DNA of 64,000 nt from Afipia felis ATCC 53690 (GTDB lineage Bacteria > Pseudomonadota > Alphaproteobacteria > Rhizobiales > Xanthobacteraceae): positions 1,116,001-1,180,000 of the forward strand of contig NZ_KB375270.1 in assembly GCF_000314735.2 (NCBI RefSeq), in the 5' to 3' direction. Numbering within the stretch: the first letter of the stretch is position 1; each line of letters begins with the position of its first letter. This document shows, piece by piece, positions 11,549 through 19,771 of the stretch. The notes beneath the pieces were generated by a model that searched no databases, had not been told where the DNA came from, and saw nothing but the letters and a program-made list of their open reading frames with translations. Made by a program: the position numbers and the translations under genes.

Positions 11549-13171
11549 CTAGTCGCCCTTGCCGGCCTTCTTCACATCCTTGACGCTCATGAAGGTGATG
11601 CCGGGCGAGCGTTCGCGGGTGTAGCCGAGATAGAATTCGTTCTTGGCGAGAAACACCAGATCGCCGTCGACATCCTCAGCGATGCTGGAGCCGTTGGCGT
11701 TGACGAAGGTGTCGAATGTCTTGCGGTCTTCCGCCGTGAACCAGCGCGCCAACTGGAATTCGCTGATCTCGAAATCGACCGGCAGCGAATATTCTGCATC
11801 TAGTCGCGCCTTCAGCACGTCGAGCTGCAACTGGCCGACGACGCCGACCATCGCGGGCGAACCGTCGCGCGGGCGAAACACCTGCACGACGCCCTCTTCC
11901 GACATCTGCTGTAAGGCTTCCTTCAGCTTCTTGGCCTTCATCGCATCGCCGAGGCGGACGCGGCGCAGGATTTCCGGCGCAAATGATGGAACGCCGACGA
12001 ACTGGATGTCCTCGCCTTCCGTCAGCGTATCGCCGATCCGCAACGTGCCGTGGTTCGGAATACCGACCACGTCGCCCGCGAACGCTTCGTCGGCGATGGC
12101 GCGGTCCTGCGCGAAGAAGAACTGCGGCGCCGACAGCGTCATATTCTTGCCGGTCCGCACCAGTTTCGACTTCATGCCGCGCGTCAGCTTGCCCGAGCAC
12201 AGCCGTGCGAAGGCGATGCGGTCGCGGTGGTTCGGATCCATGTTCGCCTGGATCTTGAAGACGAACGCACTCATCTTCGGCTCCGAGGCCTCGACCTTGC
12301 GTGTATTCGATTCCTGCGCACGCGGCGGCGGCGCATAGCGCCCGAGCCCTTCGAGCAGATCGCCAACGCCAAAATTGCGCAGCGCCGAGCCGAAGAACAC
12401 CGGCGTGAGATGGCCTTCGCGGAACGACTCCAGATCGAACGGCTTACAGGCTTCGGTCACCAGCGCGAGTTCTTCGCTGATCGCATCAGCATCGAGGTTG
12501 GGGTTGCGTCCGGCAAGCTCCCTGATCTCGATCTGCTCGGCCTCCCCTGTCTTCGCGCCGCCGCCTTCCAGCAGGCGCACGCCGCCGGTTGCGATGTCGT
12601 AGGTGCCGAGGAAGTCGCGACCACGGCCCACCGGCCATGTCATCGGCGTGGTGTCGAGCGCGAGCGTTTTCTCGATCTCGTCCAGCAGATCGAACGGATC
12701 GCGACTCTCGCGATCCATCTTGTTGATGAAGGTGATGATCGGAATGTCGCGCAGACGGCAGACCTCGAACAATTTCCGCGTACGGTCCTCGATGCCCTTG
12801 GCGGCGTCGATCACCATCACCGCGGAGTCGACGGCGGTGAGCGTGCGGTAAGTGTCCTCGGAGAAATCCTCGTGGCCCGGCGTATCGAGCAGATTGAAAA
12901 CGAGATTGTCGAATTCGAACGTCATCACCGAGGTGACGACGGAAATGCCGCGATCGCGCTCGATCTTCATCCAGTCGGAGCGCGTGGAACGCCGCTCGCC
13001 CTTGGCCTTGACCTGCCCGGCAAGATTGATCGCGCCGCCGAACAGCAGCAGCTTTTCGGTCAGCGTGGTCTTGCCCGCGTCAGGGTGGGAGATGATCGCG
13101 AAAGTGCGTCGGCGCTCGACTTCATGGGCAAGCGGAGACGCAGAATCGGCGGCAATGGCAGTGTCGGTCAT
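11549..13171 (-). CDS. prfC: Peptide chain release factor 3
   Basis: RF3 is a translational GTPase that removes RF1/RF2 from the ribosome after peptide release. The 540-residue protein has the GTPase motifs SHPDAGKTTLTEKLL, DTPGHEDFSEDTYRTL and NKMDRES, and domain II/III sequences typical of RF3 rather than EF-G (for example VGVVGQLQLDVLKARLDAEY). The ATG at 13171 begins MTDTAIAADSASPL; the frame is open 19 codons further upstream without a better start. It is divergent from the guanidinium exporter gene, whose riboswitch lies in the 200-base gap. Confidence 0.95.
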   Translation of the reverse strand: MTDTAIAADSASPLAHEVERRRTFAIISHPDAGKTTLTEKLLLFGGAINLAGQVKAKGERRSTRSDWMKIERDRGISVVTSVMTFEFDNLVFNLLDTPGHEDFSEDTYRTLTAVDSAVMVIDAAKGIEDRTRKLFEVCRLRDIPIITFINKMDRESRDPFDLLDEIEKTLALDTTPMTWPVGRGRDFLGTYDIATGGVRLLEGGGAKTGEAEQIEIRELAGRNPNLDADAISEELALVTEACKPFDLESFREGHLTPVFFGSALRNFGVGDLLEGLGRYAPPPRAQESNTRKVEASEPKMSAFVFKIQANMDPNHRDRIAFARLCSGKLTRGMKSKLVRTGKNMTLSAPQFFFAQDRAIADEAFAGDVVGIPNHGTLRIGDTLTEGEDIQFVGVPSFAPEILRRVRLGDAMKAKKLKEALQQMSEEGVVQVFRPRDGSPAMVGVVGQLQLDVLKARLDAEYSLPVDFEISEFQLARWFTAEDRKTFDTFVNANGSSIAEDVDGDLVFLAKNEFYLGYTRERSPGITFMSVKDVKKAGKGD

Positions 13172-13276
13172 GATCGCGAGCATGTGGCAGGGAAATGCCT
13201 CAGGATCAAGGAAAACCGCCCCCGGCATGGGCTGCCCTTGCGCAAGCCGCCTTCAATTCCCTAAATATAGCCCTTG

Positions 13277-13354
13277 GCGGGGACGACCCCGCTTCGCGGC
13301 TCCGGGAACTCACCCGCCCGCCAAATCCCATCATTTTTGCGGGGACGACCCTGC
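13277..13354 (+). promoter_or_regulatory. Guanidine-II (mini-ykkC) riboswitch candidate
   Basis: Two hairpins carry identical ACGA tetraloops. The first (13277-13292) has a perfect 6-bp GCGGGG/CCCCGC stem, and the second (13339-13354) has a 6-bp GCGGGG/CCCTGC stem with one G-U pair. They are separated by 46 bases. The second ends 6 bases before the Shine-Dalgarno AAGGAG (13361-13366) of a SugE/Gdx-type gene. Two tandem GC-rich hairpins with ACGR loops just upstream of sugE are the defining architecture of guanidine-II riboswitches, which turn on guanidinium exporters. The linker is a little longer than usual. Confidence 0.85.
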
Positions 13355-13372
13355 CTGCCGAAGGAGCGCGTC

Positions 13373-13687
13373 ATGGCGTGGGTTGTTCTGTTTTTCGCTG
13401 GGCTGATGGAAATCTGCTGGGCTATCGGGCTCAAATATACCGAGGGATTCACCCGGCTGGTCCCCTCGGTCCTGACGCTCGCCGCGATGACGATCAGCGT
13501 CATCCTGCTCGCGATCGCGCTGAAAACCCTGCCGGTCGGAACCGGCTATGCGGTCTGGACCGGAATCGGCGCCGTCGGCACCGCCATCCTCGGCATCGTG
13601 CTGTTCGGCGATCCGGCGACGGCCGGACGGCTCGCCTGCATCGGGCTTATCGTTGCCGGGATCGTCGGATTGAAACTCGCGACCTGA
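13373..13687 (+). CDS. gdx: Guanidinium exporter Gdx (SugE-type SMR protein)
   Basis: A 104-residue four-helix small multidrug resistance protein. It closely matches E. coli SugE in the segments [16 protein letters not shown], holding the proton/substrate-coupling glutamate Glu13, and [23 protein letters not shown]. SugE/Gdx proteins exchange guanidinium for protons across the inner membrane. The ATG at 13373 has AAGGAG 6 bases upstream; the longer frame from 13274 runs through the riboswitch and is not coding. The guanidine-II leader supports guanidinium export over general quaternary ammonium resistance. Confidence 0.93.
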   Translation: MAWVVLFFAGLMEICWAIGLKYTEGFTRLVPSVLTLAAMTISVILLAIALKTLPVGTGYAVWTGIGAVGTAILGIVLFGDPATAGRLACIGLIVAGIVGLKLAT

Positions 13688-13695
13688 AGTCCTCA

Positions 13696-13775
13696 TCATT
13701 GCGAGAGCCGCGAAGCAATCCAGAGTCAGCTTGACGGGACTGGATTGCTTCGTCGGCTTTGCCTCGTCGCAATGA
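13696..13775. repeat. Interspersed palindromic element between convergent genes
   Basis: An imperfect inverted repeat of 80 bases. The outer arms TCATTGCGA (13696-13704) and TCGCAATGA (13767-13775) pair perfectly over 9 bp. The inner arms CGAAGCAATCCAG (13711-13723) and CTGGATTGCTTCG (13740-13752) pair over 13 bp, with a further 5-bp AGCCG/CGGCT match offset by one strand. It fills the gap between convergent gdx and livM and could act as a terminator in both directions. Short palindromes with this ATTGCTTCG...CGCAATGA pattern recur in Bradyrhizobium-group genomes, as I recall; copy number here cannot be checked. Confidence 0.75.
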
Positions 13776-13782
13776 CTGCAAT

Positions 13783-14751
13783 TTAAAGCGAGCGTTTGAA
13801 GTAGTGCGCGATCTCGCCGACGATGCCGCGGCGGAAGGTCAGCACGCAGATGATAAACACCGCGCCCTGCATCACCATCACCCATTGACCGAAGGATGCG
13901 AGATACTGCTGCATCGCGACGATGATGAACGCGCCGACGATGGGGCCAAAGGATGTCCCGAGGCCGCCGACCAGCGTCATCAGCACCACTTCACCTGACA
14001 TCGTCCAGTGTACGTCTGTGAGCGACGCGTTCTGGGTGACGAACATCTTCATCGAGCCCGCAAGACCGGCCAGCGTTCCCGACAGGATGAACGCCATCAG
14101 CTTGTACTGGTCGACCTTGTAGCCGAGTGAAATCGCACGCGGTTCGTTTTCGCGGATCGATTTCAGCACTTCGCCGAAGGGCGAGTTGACGATGCGGTGG
14201 ATCAGGAGGAATGCCAGCAAAAACACGCTGAGAATGAAATAGTAAAGCGTGTTGGTGTTCGACAGGTCGATAAAGCCGAACAGCGTGCCCTGCGGAATCC
14301 CCTGAATGCCGTCCTCACCTCCGGTGAACGGCGCGCGCAGATAAATGAAGAACATCAATTGCGACAGCGCCAGCGTGATCATGGCGAAGTAGATGCCCTG
14401 CCGCCGGATCGCGATCGCGCCGGTGATGACGCTCAACACGGCGGCCGCGAATACGCCGATCAGGATGCCGACCACTGGCGGCACACCCCAGGACTTCAAG
14501 GTATAAGCCGTAAAGTAGCTCGCGGTGCCGAGAAACATCGAGTGGCCGAACGACAGAAGGCCGCTATAGCCGATCAGCAGGTTGAAGGCACAGGCGAACA
14601 GCGAAAAGCACAACGCCTGCATCACGAAATAGGGATAGATCCCGGTCAGCGGCACGGCGGCCAGCAACACCGCCATGATGATGAAGCCAACGATCTCGTC
14701 CGCCATTGAGCGGTTCTTGGTGGGGGTCGCGTTTTCGGTGATGGTCGCCAT
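13783..14751 (-). CDS. livM: Branched-chain amino acid ABC transporter permease LivM
   Basis: A 322-residue inner-membrane permease of the LivM type, with eight to ten hydrophobic helices and the family segments LLIGYSGLLSFGHSMFLG near the N-terminus and SIRENEPRAISLGY, the EAA-like loop that contacts the ATPases. The C-terminal part GLGTSFGPIVGAFIIV is also typical. It is the last gene of the livG-livF-livH-livM operon, with its ATG 1 base from the livH stop. The substrate (leucine/isoleucine/valine, or urea or amides) cannot be decided from the permease alone. Confidence 0.93.
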   Translation of the reverse strand: MATITENATPTKNRSMADEIVGFIIMAVLLAAVPLTGIYPYFVMQALCFSLFACAFNLLIGYSGLLSFGHSMFLGTASYFTAYTLKSWGVPPVVGILIGVFAAAVLSVITGAIAIRRQGIYFAMITLALSQLMFFIYLRAPFTGGEDGIQGIPQGTLFGFIDLSNTNTLYYFILSVFLLAFLLIHRIVNSPFGEVLKSIRENEPRAISLGYKVDQYKLMAFILSGTLAGLAGSMKMFVTQNASLTDVHWTMSGEVVLMTLVGGLGTSFGPIVGAFIIVAMQQYLASFGQWVMVMQGAVFIICVLTFRRGIVGEIAHYFKRSL

Positions 14752-14752
14752 G

Positions 14753-15616
14753 TCAGTTCGCCCGTCCCGTCAGGCCTGAGGGCCTTACCAGCAAAACCAG
14801 CACCATCAGCACGAAAACCACGGTGTTGGATGCTTCCGGATAAAAATACTTCGTCAGCCCTTCGATCACGCCCAGCGCGAAGCCAGTGATGACCGAACCC
14901 ATGATCGAGCCCATGCCGCCGATCACCACCACCGCGAACACAACGATGATGAGGTCCGCTCCCATCAGCGGTCCGACCTGATTGATCGGCGCCGACAGTA
15001 CGCCTGCGAGCGCGGCAAGACCGACGCCGAGCCCATAGGTCAAGGTGATCATCAGCGGCACGTTGATGCCGAAAGCCCGCACCAGCGTCGGGTTCTCGGT
15101 CGCGGCGCGCAGGTAAGCCCCGAGCCTCGTGCGCTCGATCAGGTACCATGTCGCCAGGCAGACGATCAGCGAAACCACGACGACCCAGCCGCGATAGATC
15201 GGCAGGTACATGAAGCCGAGATTGACGCCGCCGCGCAGTTCGGATGGCATCGCGTAAGGCATGCCGGACGAGCCGAAATAATTCTGGAAGATACCCTGGA
15301 TCACCAGCGCAAGGCCGAAGGTCAGCAGCAGGCCGTAAAGCGGATCGAGTCCCTGGAGCCAGCGTAGCAGCGTACGCTCCAGCAACATTCCGAACGCGCC
15401 CACGATCAGCGGCGCAAGCAGCAGCGCCCACCAGTAATTCAGGCCGCCATATTGCAGCAGGAAATACGCGGTGAACGCGCCCATCATGTAGAGCGCGCCA
15501 TGGGCGAAATTGATGATGTTGAGCATGCCGAAGATGACGGCAAGGCCGAGACTCAAGAGCGCGTAGAACGAGCCGTTGATCAGTCCGACAAGAAGCTGTC
15601 CGTAAAGCGCCTGCAT
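14753..15616 (-). CDS. livH: Branched-chain amino acid ABC transporter permease LivH
   Basis: A 287-residue LivH-type permease. It begins MQALYGQLLVGLINGSFYAL and has the motif LGLAVIFGMLNIINFAHGAL that marks this subfamily. The EAA-like loop is RAATENPTLVRAFGINV. It forms the transmembrane pair with LivM, whose ATG follows its stop directly. livF ends one base before its start, so the operon is compact and probably translationally coupled. Confidence 0.93.
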   Translation of the reverse strand: MQALYGQLLVGLINGSFYALLSLGLAVIFGMLNIINFAHGALYMMGAFTAYFLLQYGGLNYWWALLLAPLIVGAFGMLLERTLLRWLQGLDPLYGLLLTFGLALVIQGIFQNYFGSSGMPYAMPSELRGGVNLGFMYLPIYRGWVVVVSLIVCLATWYLIERTRLGAYLRAATENPTLVRAFGINVPLMITLTYGLGVGLAALAGVLSAPINQVGPLMGADLIIVVFAVVVIGGMGSIMGSVITGFALGVIEGLTKYFYPEASNTVVFVLMVLVLLVRPSGLTGRAN

Positions 15617-15617
15617 G

Positions 15618-16334
15618 TCACACGCCGAGATATTGGTGAAGTTTCTGCATATTGGCTTCCAGCTCGCCGCTCGCGAACGTGTCGATCACATGTCCATGCT
15701 CGACGACGTAGAAGCGATCGGCGAGGTCCGCCGCGAACCTGAAGTTCTGCTCGACCAGCAAAATCGTAAAACCGTCCGCCTTCAGCCGCGAGATCGTGCG
15801 CCCGATCTGCTGGATGATGACCGGGGCAAGGCCTTCGGTCGGCTCGTCCAGCATCAGGAAGCGCGCGCCGGTGCGCAGGATGCGTGCGATCGCGAGCATC
15901 TGCTGTTCGCCGCCGGACAGTTTGGTGCCCTGGCTGGTGAGCCGTTCCTTCAGGTTCGGAAACAGGTCGAAAATCCGTTCCACCGGCATGCCGCCCGGAC
16001 GGATCGTCGGCGGCAGCAGCAGGTTTTCCTTCACGTCGAGGCTCGAGAAGATGCCGCGCTCCTCGGGGCAGAAGGCGACGCCGAGGCGCGCGATCCGGTC
16101 CGATGACAGGTTGATCGTTTCCTTGCCCTCGAACATGACCGAGCCCCGGCGCTTGCCGATGATGCCCATGATCGATTTCAGCGTGGTCGATTTGCCCGCA
16201 CCGTTGCGGCCGAGCAGCGTCACCACCTCGCCGGGCTGGACGTGAAAGTCCATGCCGTGAAGAATATGGGACTCGCCGTACCAGGCCTGCAGTCCCTTGA
16301 TGTCGAGCACCGGCACCGTTGCTGCCTCAGGCAT
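15618..16334 (-). CDS. livF: Branched-chain amino acid ABC transporter ATP-binding protein LivF
   Basis: A 238-residue ABC ATPase with Walker A GRNGAGKSTTLKSIMG, signature LSGGEQQMLAIARIL, Walker B RFLMLDEPTEGLAP and the H-loop region ILLVEQNFRFAADLADRFYV. The HILHGMDFHVQPGEVVTLLG start is typical of LivF. Its ATG lies inside the end of livG (8-base overlap, 16327-16334), indicating translational coupling. It powers the LivH/LivM permease together with LivG. Confidence 0.94.
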   Translation of the reverse strand: MPEAATVPVLDIKGLQAWYGESHILHGMDFHVQPGEVVTLLGRNGAGKSTTLKSIMGIIGKRRGSVMFEGKETINLSSDRIARLGVAFCPEERGIFSSLDVKENLLLPPTIRPGGMPVERIFDLFPNLKERLTSQGTKLSGGEQQMLAIARILRTGARFLMLDEPTEGLAPVIIQQIGRTISRLKADGFTILLVEQNFRFAADLADRFYVVEHGHVIDTFASGELEANMQKLHQYLGV

Positions 16335-17085
16335 GCCCGGCTCCCAGATAGGCTTCCCGCACCCGCTCGTCCTGGGTCAGCGTCGTGTAATCGCCCTCGG
16401 CCAGAATATGTCCGCGCGTCAGCACCGTGATCTTGTTCGACAAGTTCGACACCACGTTGAGATTATGCTCCACCATCAGGATGGTATGGTTGGCGGCGAT
16501 GCGTTGGATGAGCGCCGCGATCTTGTCGATGTCCTCATGGCCCATGCCGGCCATCGGCTCGTCGAGCAGCATCATCTCCGGCTCAAGCGCCAGCGTCGTC
16601 GCGATCTCCAGCGCACGCTTGCGCCCATAAGGCATTTCGGCTGCGCGGATGTCGGCAAAGGCCGACAGTCCGACATCGTCCAGGAGCGCCCTCGCCCGTT
16701 CGTTGAAGCGGTTGAGGACCGATTTCGACCGCCAGAAGTCGAACGACTCGCCGTGCTCGCGCTGCAGAGCGACGCGCACATTTTCCAACGCCGTCAGATT
16801 GGGAAACACCGCCGATATCTGAAACGAACGCACCAGGCCGAGCCGCGCGACATCCGCGGGCTTGGTCACGGTGATGTCCTTTCCGTTGTAAAGAATGGTC
16901 CCTTTCGACGGCTGCAGGAATTTCGTCAGGAGGTTGAAAACCGTGGTCTTGCCGGCGCCGTTCGGGCCGATCAACGCATGGATGGTATTGCGCCTGACCT
17001 TCAGGCTGACATTGTTGACCGCAGTAAAGCCCGCGAACTCCTTCGTCAGGCCGATGGTCTCGAGAATATACTCAGGCTCTGCCAA
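16327..17085 (-). CDS. livG: Branched-chain amino acid ABC transporter ATP-binding protein LivG
   Basis: A 252-residue ABC ATPase of the LivG type: Walker A GPNGAGKTTVFNLLTKFL, Walker B MMLLDEPMAGMGHED, and the LivG-specific C-terminus ILAEGDYTTLTQDERVREAYLG. The signature is the less common MPYGRKRALEIATTLA rather than LS-G-Q-type. The start appears to be TTG (bases 17083-17085), behind GGGGA on the coding strand; no ATG is available early enough. It is the first gene of livGFHM, with no binding protein upstream. Confidence 0.92.
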   Translation of the reverse strand: MAEPEYILETIGLTKEFAGFTAVNNVSLKVRRNTIHALIGPNGAGKTTVFNLLTKFLQPSKGTILYNGKDITVTKPADVARLGLVRSFQISAVFPNLTALENVRVALQREHGESFDFWRSKSVLNRFNERARALLDDVGLSAFADIRAAEMPYGRKRALEIATTLALEPEMMLLDEPMAGMGHEDIDKIAALIQRIAANHTILMVEHNLNVVSNLSNKITVLTRGHILAEGDYTTLTQDERVREAYLGAGHA

Positions 17086-17333
17086 TCAAAATCCCCGTCT
17101 TCGCACCGCAATAAGCACCGGCACATCCCGACTGCCAGAAGCCTCCGGTCCCAAAATTATGGAGCGGATTCCGCGTTCCGCGCAACGAGACCTTTGGACA
17201 TTGAAGTGCAGTGCACAACTTCTCAAGTTTAAAAAAGCGGCTTAGGAACTGCTCAACTCAATTTCTGTCTTGCGTTTGTCAATATCGGGAACATGATGGA
17301 CCTTTATCGGAGTTGATTTTCGGAGGCTGCACC

Positions 17334-17966
17334 ATGTCGGCCAAACGAGATATCTCGCCCGACGATACCGACCCGTTTACAGGCACCTCGATCGAAGTCA
17401 TCCGCGCCATTCGGCAGCGTGACCTGCTGAACAAATGGCTCAGCCTTTATAGCCCTCTCCAGCGCGCGCCCCCCTTCGAAGAATTTCATCTCGAATGCGC
17501 CGAGGGCGAGCGCGCATCATTCGTTCTCTACACCGTGAAGCTGGAGAACGGCCGCCCCCGCATCATGATCGACAGCGTCGGCACCCGCCTCGCGCAGGCT
17601 TACGGTACAGCCGGCGGCGGACATGAACTCGGGGACTATGTCGGCCCCAAACTCGCGCCGGTCATCATGCCGATCTATGAGGAATGCATCCGGCGCGAAC
17701 TTCCGGTCTACACCGTGTCGAGGGTGCAGGATCGCGAAAAACGGACGGTGGATTGGGAGCGGCTGCTGCTGCCGTTCAGCGACGGCAAACGCGTCACCCG
17801 CATCATTGCCTCGTTCGAGACGATCAGCCTCGAGGGACATTTCGACATCAATCGGATTATGCGCGAGCGGCTTCCCATCGACGTCGTCCGCGCCGTGATC
17901 GACAAGAAACTCTACTTCGCGCGTCCCTCTCGCATCGAAACGCGCGACAAGATCGAGTTCGAATAA
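17334..17966 (+). CDS. PAS-domain-like protein of unknown function
   Basis: A 210-residue soluble protein that resembles the alphaproteobacterial PAS_5-type (PF07310) family: the segments FTLYTV/FVLYTVKLENGRPRIMIDSVGTRLAQ, VGPKLAPVIMPIYEECIRRELPVYTVS and WERLLLPFSDGKRVTRIIASFETI follow the order of that family. There is no output domain. The start is the ATG at 17334 with CGGAGG at 17321-17326; the frame is open upstream to 17211 but lacks support. It stands alone on the plus strand, divergent from livG. Family assignment is by recalled pattern. Confidence 0.78.
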   Translation: MSAKRDISPDDTDPFTGTSIEVIRAIRQRDLLNKWLSLYSPLQRAPPFEEFHLECAEGERASFVLYTVKLENGRPRIMIDSVGTRLAQAYGTAGGGHELGDYVGPKLAPVIMPIYEECIRRELPVYTVSRVQDREKRTVDWERLLLPFSDGKRVTRIIASFETISLEGHFDINRIMRERLPIDVVRAVIDKKLYFARPSRIETRDKIEFE

Positions 17967-17990
17967 ACCTGCGCCAGCCGGCAACCCGCC

Positions 17991-18368
17991 TCAGCGGGAA
18001 GCTTTGCCGCGCGCCGCTTTGCCGCCCAGTGCCTTTTCATAAACGTCCGGCTTGAAGCCGATCAGCAGATGCTTGCCGTCGTCGAGCACCGGCCGCTTGA
18101 TCATCGAAGGCTGCGCCATCATCAATGCAATGGCCTTGCGCTCGGTCAGCCCCTCCTTGTCGGCATCCGGCAATTTCCTGAACGTGGTGCCGGCCCGATT
18201 GAGAACGGTTTCCCAGCCTTCAGCCTTGCACCACTTCTCAAGGTCGGCCTTGTTCACACCCGCTTTCTTGTAGTCGTGAAAGTCATAGGCGACGCCGGCC
18301 TTGTCGAGCCAGGCGAACGCCTTCTTCATCGTGTCGCAGTTCTTGATGCCGTAGATCGTGATGGTCAC
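17991..18368 (-). CDS. ArsC/Spx-family protein, YffB-like
   Basis: A 125-residue thioredoxin-fold protein: ITIYGIKNCDTMKKAFAWLDK carries a single N-terminal cysteine (C-D-T, not CXXC), and the C-terminal MIKRPVLDDGKHLLIGFKPDVY block is the conserved R-P-hydrophobic motif of the ArsC/YffB family. YffB-like members bind glutathione and have no proven arsenate reductase activity, so an arsenate role should not be assumed. The start is GTG (18366-18368). It lies 79 bases downstream of ogt on the same strand. Confidence 0.86.
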   Translation of the reverse strand: MTITIYGIKNCDTMKKAFAWLDKAGVAYDFHDYKKAGVNKADLEKWCKAEGWETVLNRAGTTFRKLPDADKEGLTERKAIALMMAQPSMIKRPVLDDGKHLLIGFKPDVYEKALGGKAARGKASR

Positions 18369-18447
18369 ATGCGCACCTGTCGGGTCGGGATCGTGGCGCC
18401 TTTTCTAAGGCGCGCCGCGAAAAGTGCAAATCCCGCAAGAGCGGCTT

Positions 18448-19005
18448 TCAAAGCGCCAGCGACTGTTGCGCCGGGTCATCCCCATCGAGCTTCACGCCTT
18501 CGAGCCGCAGCATCCGAACCTTCGACGCCGCCCCGCCGGGCGCGGAAAATCCACCGACCTTGCCCCCTGCGGCCAGCACGCGGTGGCACGGAATGATGAG
18601 CGGGATCGGATTTTTGGCCATGGCCTGACCGACATCGCGCGCAATGCGAGGGTCCGAGCCGATTTCCTTTGCCAGCGCGCCATAGGTCGTCGTTTGTCCC
18701 CATCGAAGCCGGCGGGTCGCATCATAGATGCGCCGGAACAATTCATCCTGACTGGCGAGATCGAGTTCGAGATTCGAAAAATCGGCTTCCGCTCCTTCGA
18801 AGTAATGACGCACCGTCTCGACCACATCGGCAATGGTCGAAGTTGGCTCCGCTGGTGCTGCACCCGGCGTTCTTTTCAGCAGGAGGCGGCGCGCCTCATC
18901 CGCATTCCGCGTGGGCAACTGAAAGCGCGCGATGCCATCCTCGTTCCACGCGATGCCGCAGAACCCGGCGCTCGTTTCAAAAATGAAATAGCGATCGCTG
19001 CTCAT
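18448..19005 (-). CDS. ogt: Methylated-DNA-protein cysteine S-methyltransferase
   Basis: A 185-residue suicide repair protein that removes alkyl groups from O6-alkylguanine. The active site PLIIPCHRVLAAGG is complete, and the helix-turn-helix with the arginine finger (TTTYGALAKEIG...RDVGQAMAKNP) precedes it. There is no Ada N-terminal regulatory domain, so this is the Ogt type. The ATG at 19005 begins MSSDRYFIFETSAG. The frame continues upstream to 19206 but that part overlaps the divergent neighbour's leader. It is followed by the YffB-like gene. Confidence 0.92.
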   Translation of the reverse strand: MSSDRYFIFETSAGFCGIAWNEDGIARFQLPTRNADEARRLLLKRTPGAAPAEPTSTIADVVETVRHYFEGAEADFSNLELDLASQDELFRRIYDATRRLRWGQTTTYGALAKEIGSDPRIARDVGQAMAKNPIPLIIPCHRVLAAGGKVGGFSAPGGAASKVRMLRLEGVKLDGDDPAQQSLAL

Positions 19006-19204
19006 GGTGATGCCTTTGCTCTCTCCATAAGATGGAATGTCCCGGCTGCAGAACCACCCGATTTCCGGCACCAGCCTATCTAGGAACGCTCTCGCCGCGT
19101 AAAAGTACGCCACCAGCCCGACCGCAGGAATAGCCATGCGCACGCCGACATCCGTCAAAGCGGCTGAAGAGCTTGGAAGGGTCAGGCTCTCCCGATCGTT
19201 TTTC

Positions 19205-19771
19205 ATGCGCGACTTCCTTTACAGCGAAGTCGCCAGCATTCACGGGTTTGCCAATCTTCCGACCGATCCCGGCCTCGCCATCGCGGCCGGGCGTGGCCTC
19301 TGCGAAAACCTGCTCGAACCACTGCAGGACACATTCGGCCGCATCGCCATCCGCTCGGCCTATCGGTCGCCCGAAGTCAACGGCTTCTGCAACGCACACG
19401 ACCTCAACTGCGCATCCAACGAGGCCAATCGCGGACGCCATATCTGGGATCAGCGCAGCGACGACGGCGGCATGGGCGCGATGGCGACGATCGTGGTGCC
19501 CTGGCTGGTCGATCGGCTTGCCGAAGGCACGACCTGGCAATCGATGGCATGGTGGATTCACGACCACCTGCCCTACAGCACCCTTCAGTTTTTCCCGAAG
19601 CTCGCCGCCTTCAACATCGGCTGGCACGAATGTCCGAGGCGCCACATCTCAAGCTACGCGGCGCCCCGTGGTGTTCTGACAAAACCCGGCATGGCCAACC
19701 ATGACGGCAATCACGCGGACCAGTATCCCGGCTTCCCCGCGCCCGTGCTTTACTTGCCGTCGTCGATGTAG
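19205..19771 (+). CDS. Conserved protein resembling peptidase M15 (zinc DD-peptidase fold)
   Basis: Read from the ATG at 19205 (MRDFLYSEVASIHGF) this is 188 residues; an in-frame start at 19136 would add 23. The pattern IAIRSAYRSPEVNGFC is like the SGYRS-x-x-x-N motif of M15 DD-peptidases. Further on come GRHIWDQRSDD with a His and Asp, and a late NIGWHECPRRH resembling the WH metal-ligand motif. No secretion signal is visible, so a cell-wall role is unproven. The last 22 bases overlap the tail of the convergent Lin0512-family gene. Confidence 0.72.
   Translation: MRDFLYSEVASIHGFANLPTDPGLAIAAGRGLCENLLEPLQDTFGRIAIRSAYRSPEVNGFCNAHDLNCASNEANRGRHIWDQRSDDGGMGAMATIVVPWLVDRLAEGTTWQSMAWWIHDHLPYSTLQFFPKLAAFNIGWHECPRRHISSYAAPRGVLTKPGMANHDGNHADQYPGFPAPVLYLPSSM

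Noticed and set aside
12050..13264. A 404-codon plus-strand open frame opposite prfC
   Set aside because: prfC is unambiguous on the minus strand; the plus frame also runs into the release factor start region without any SD or motif.
17991..18368. Arsenate reductase ArsC
   Set aside because: The protein has the YffB-like layout and there are no ars genes nearby, so arsenate reduction is not supported.
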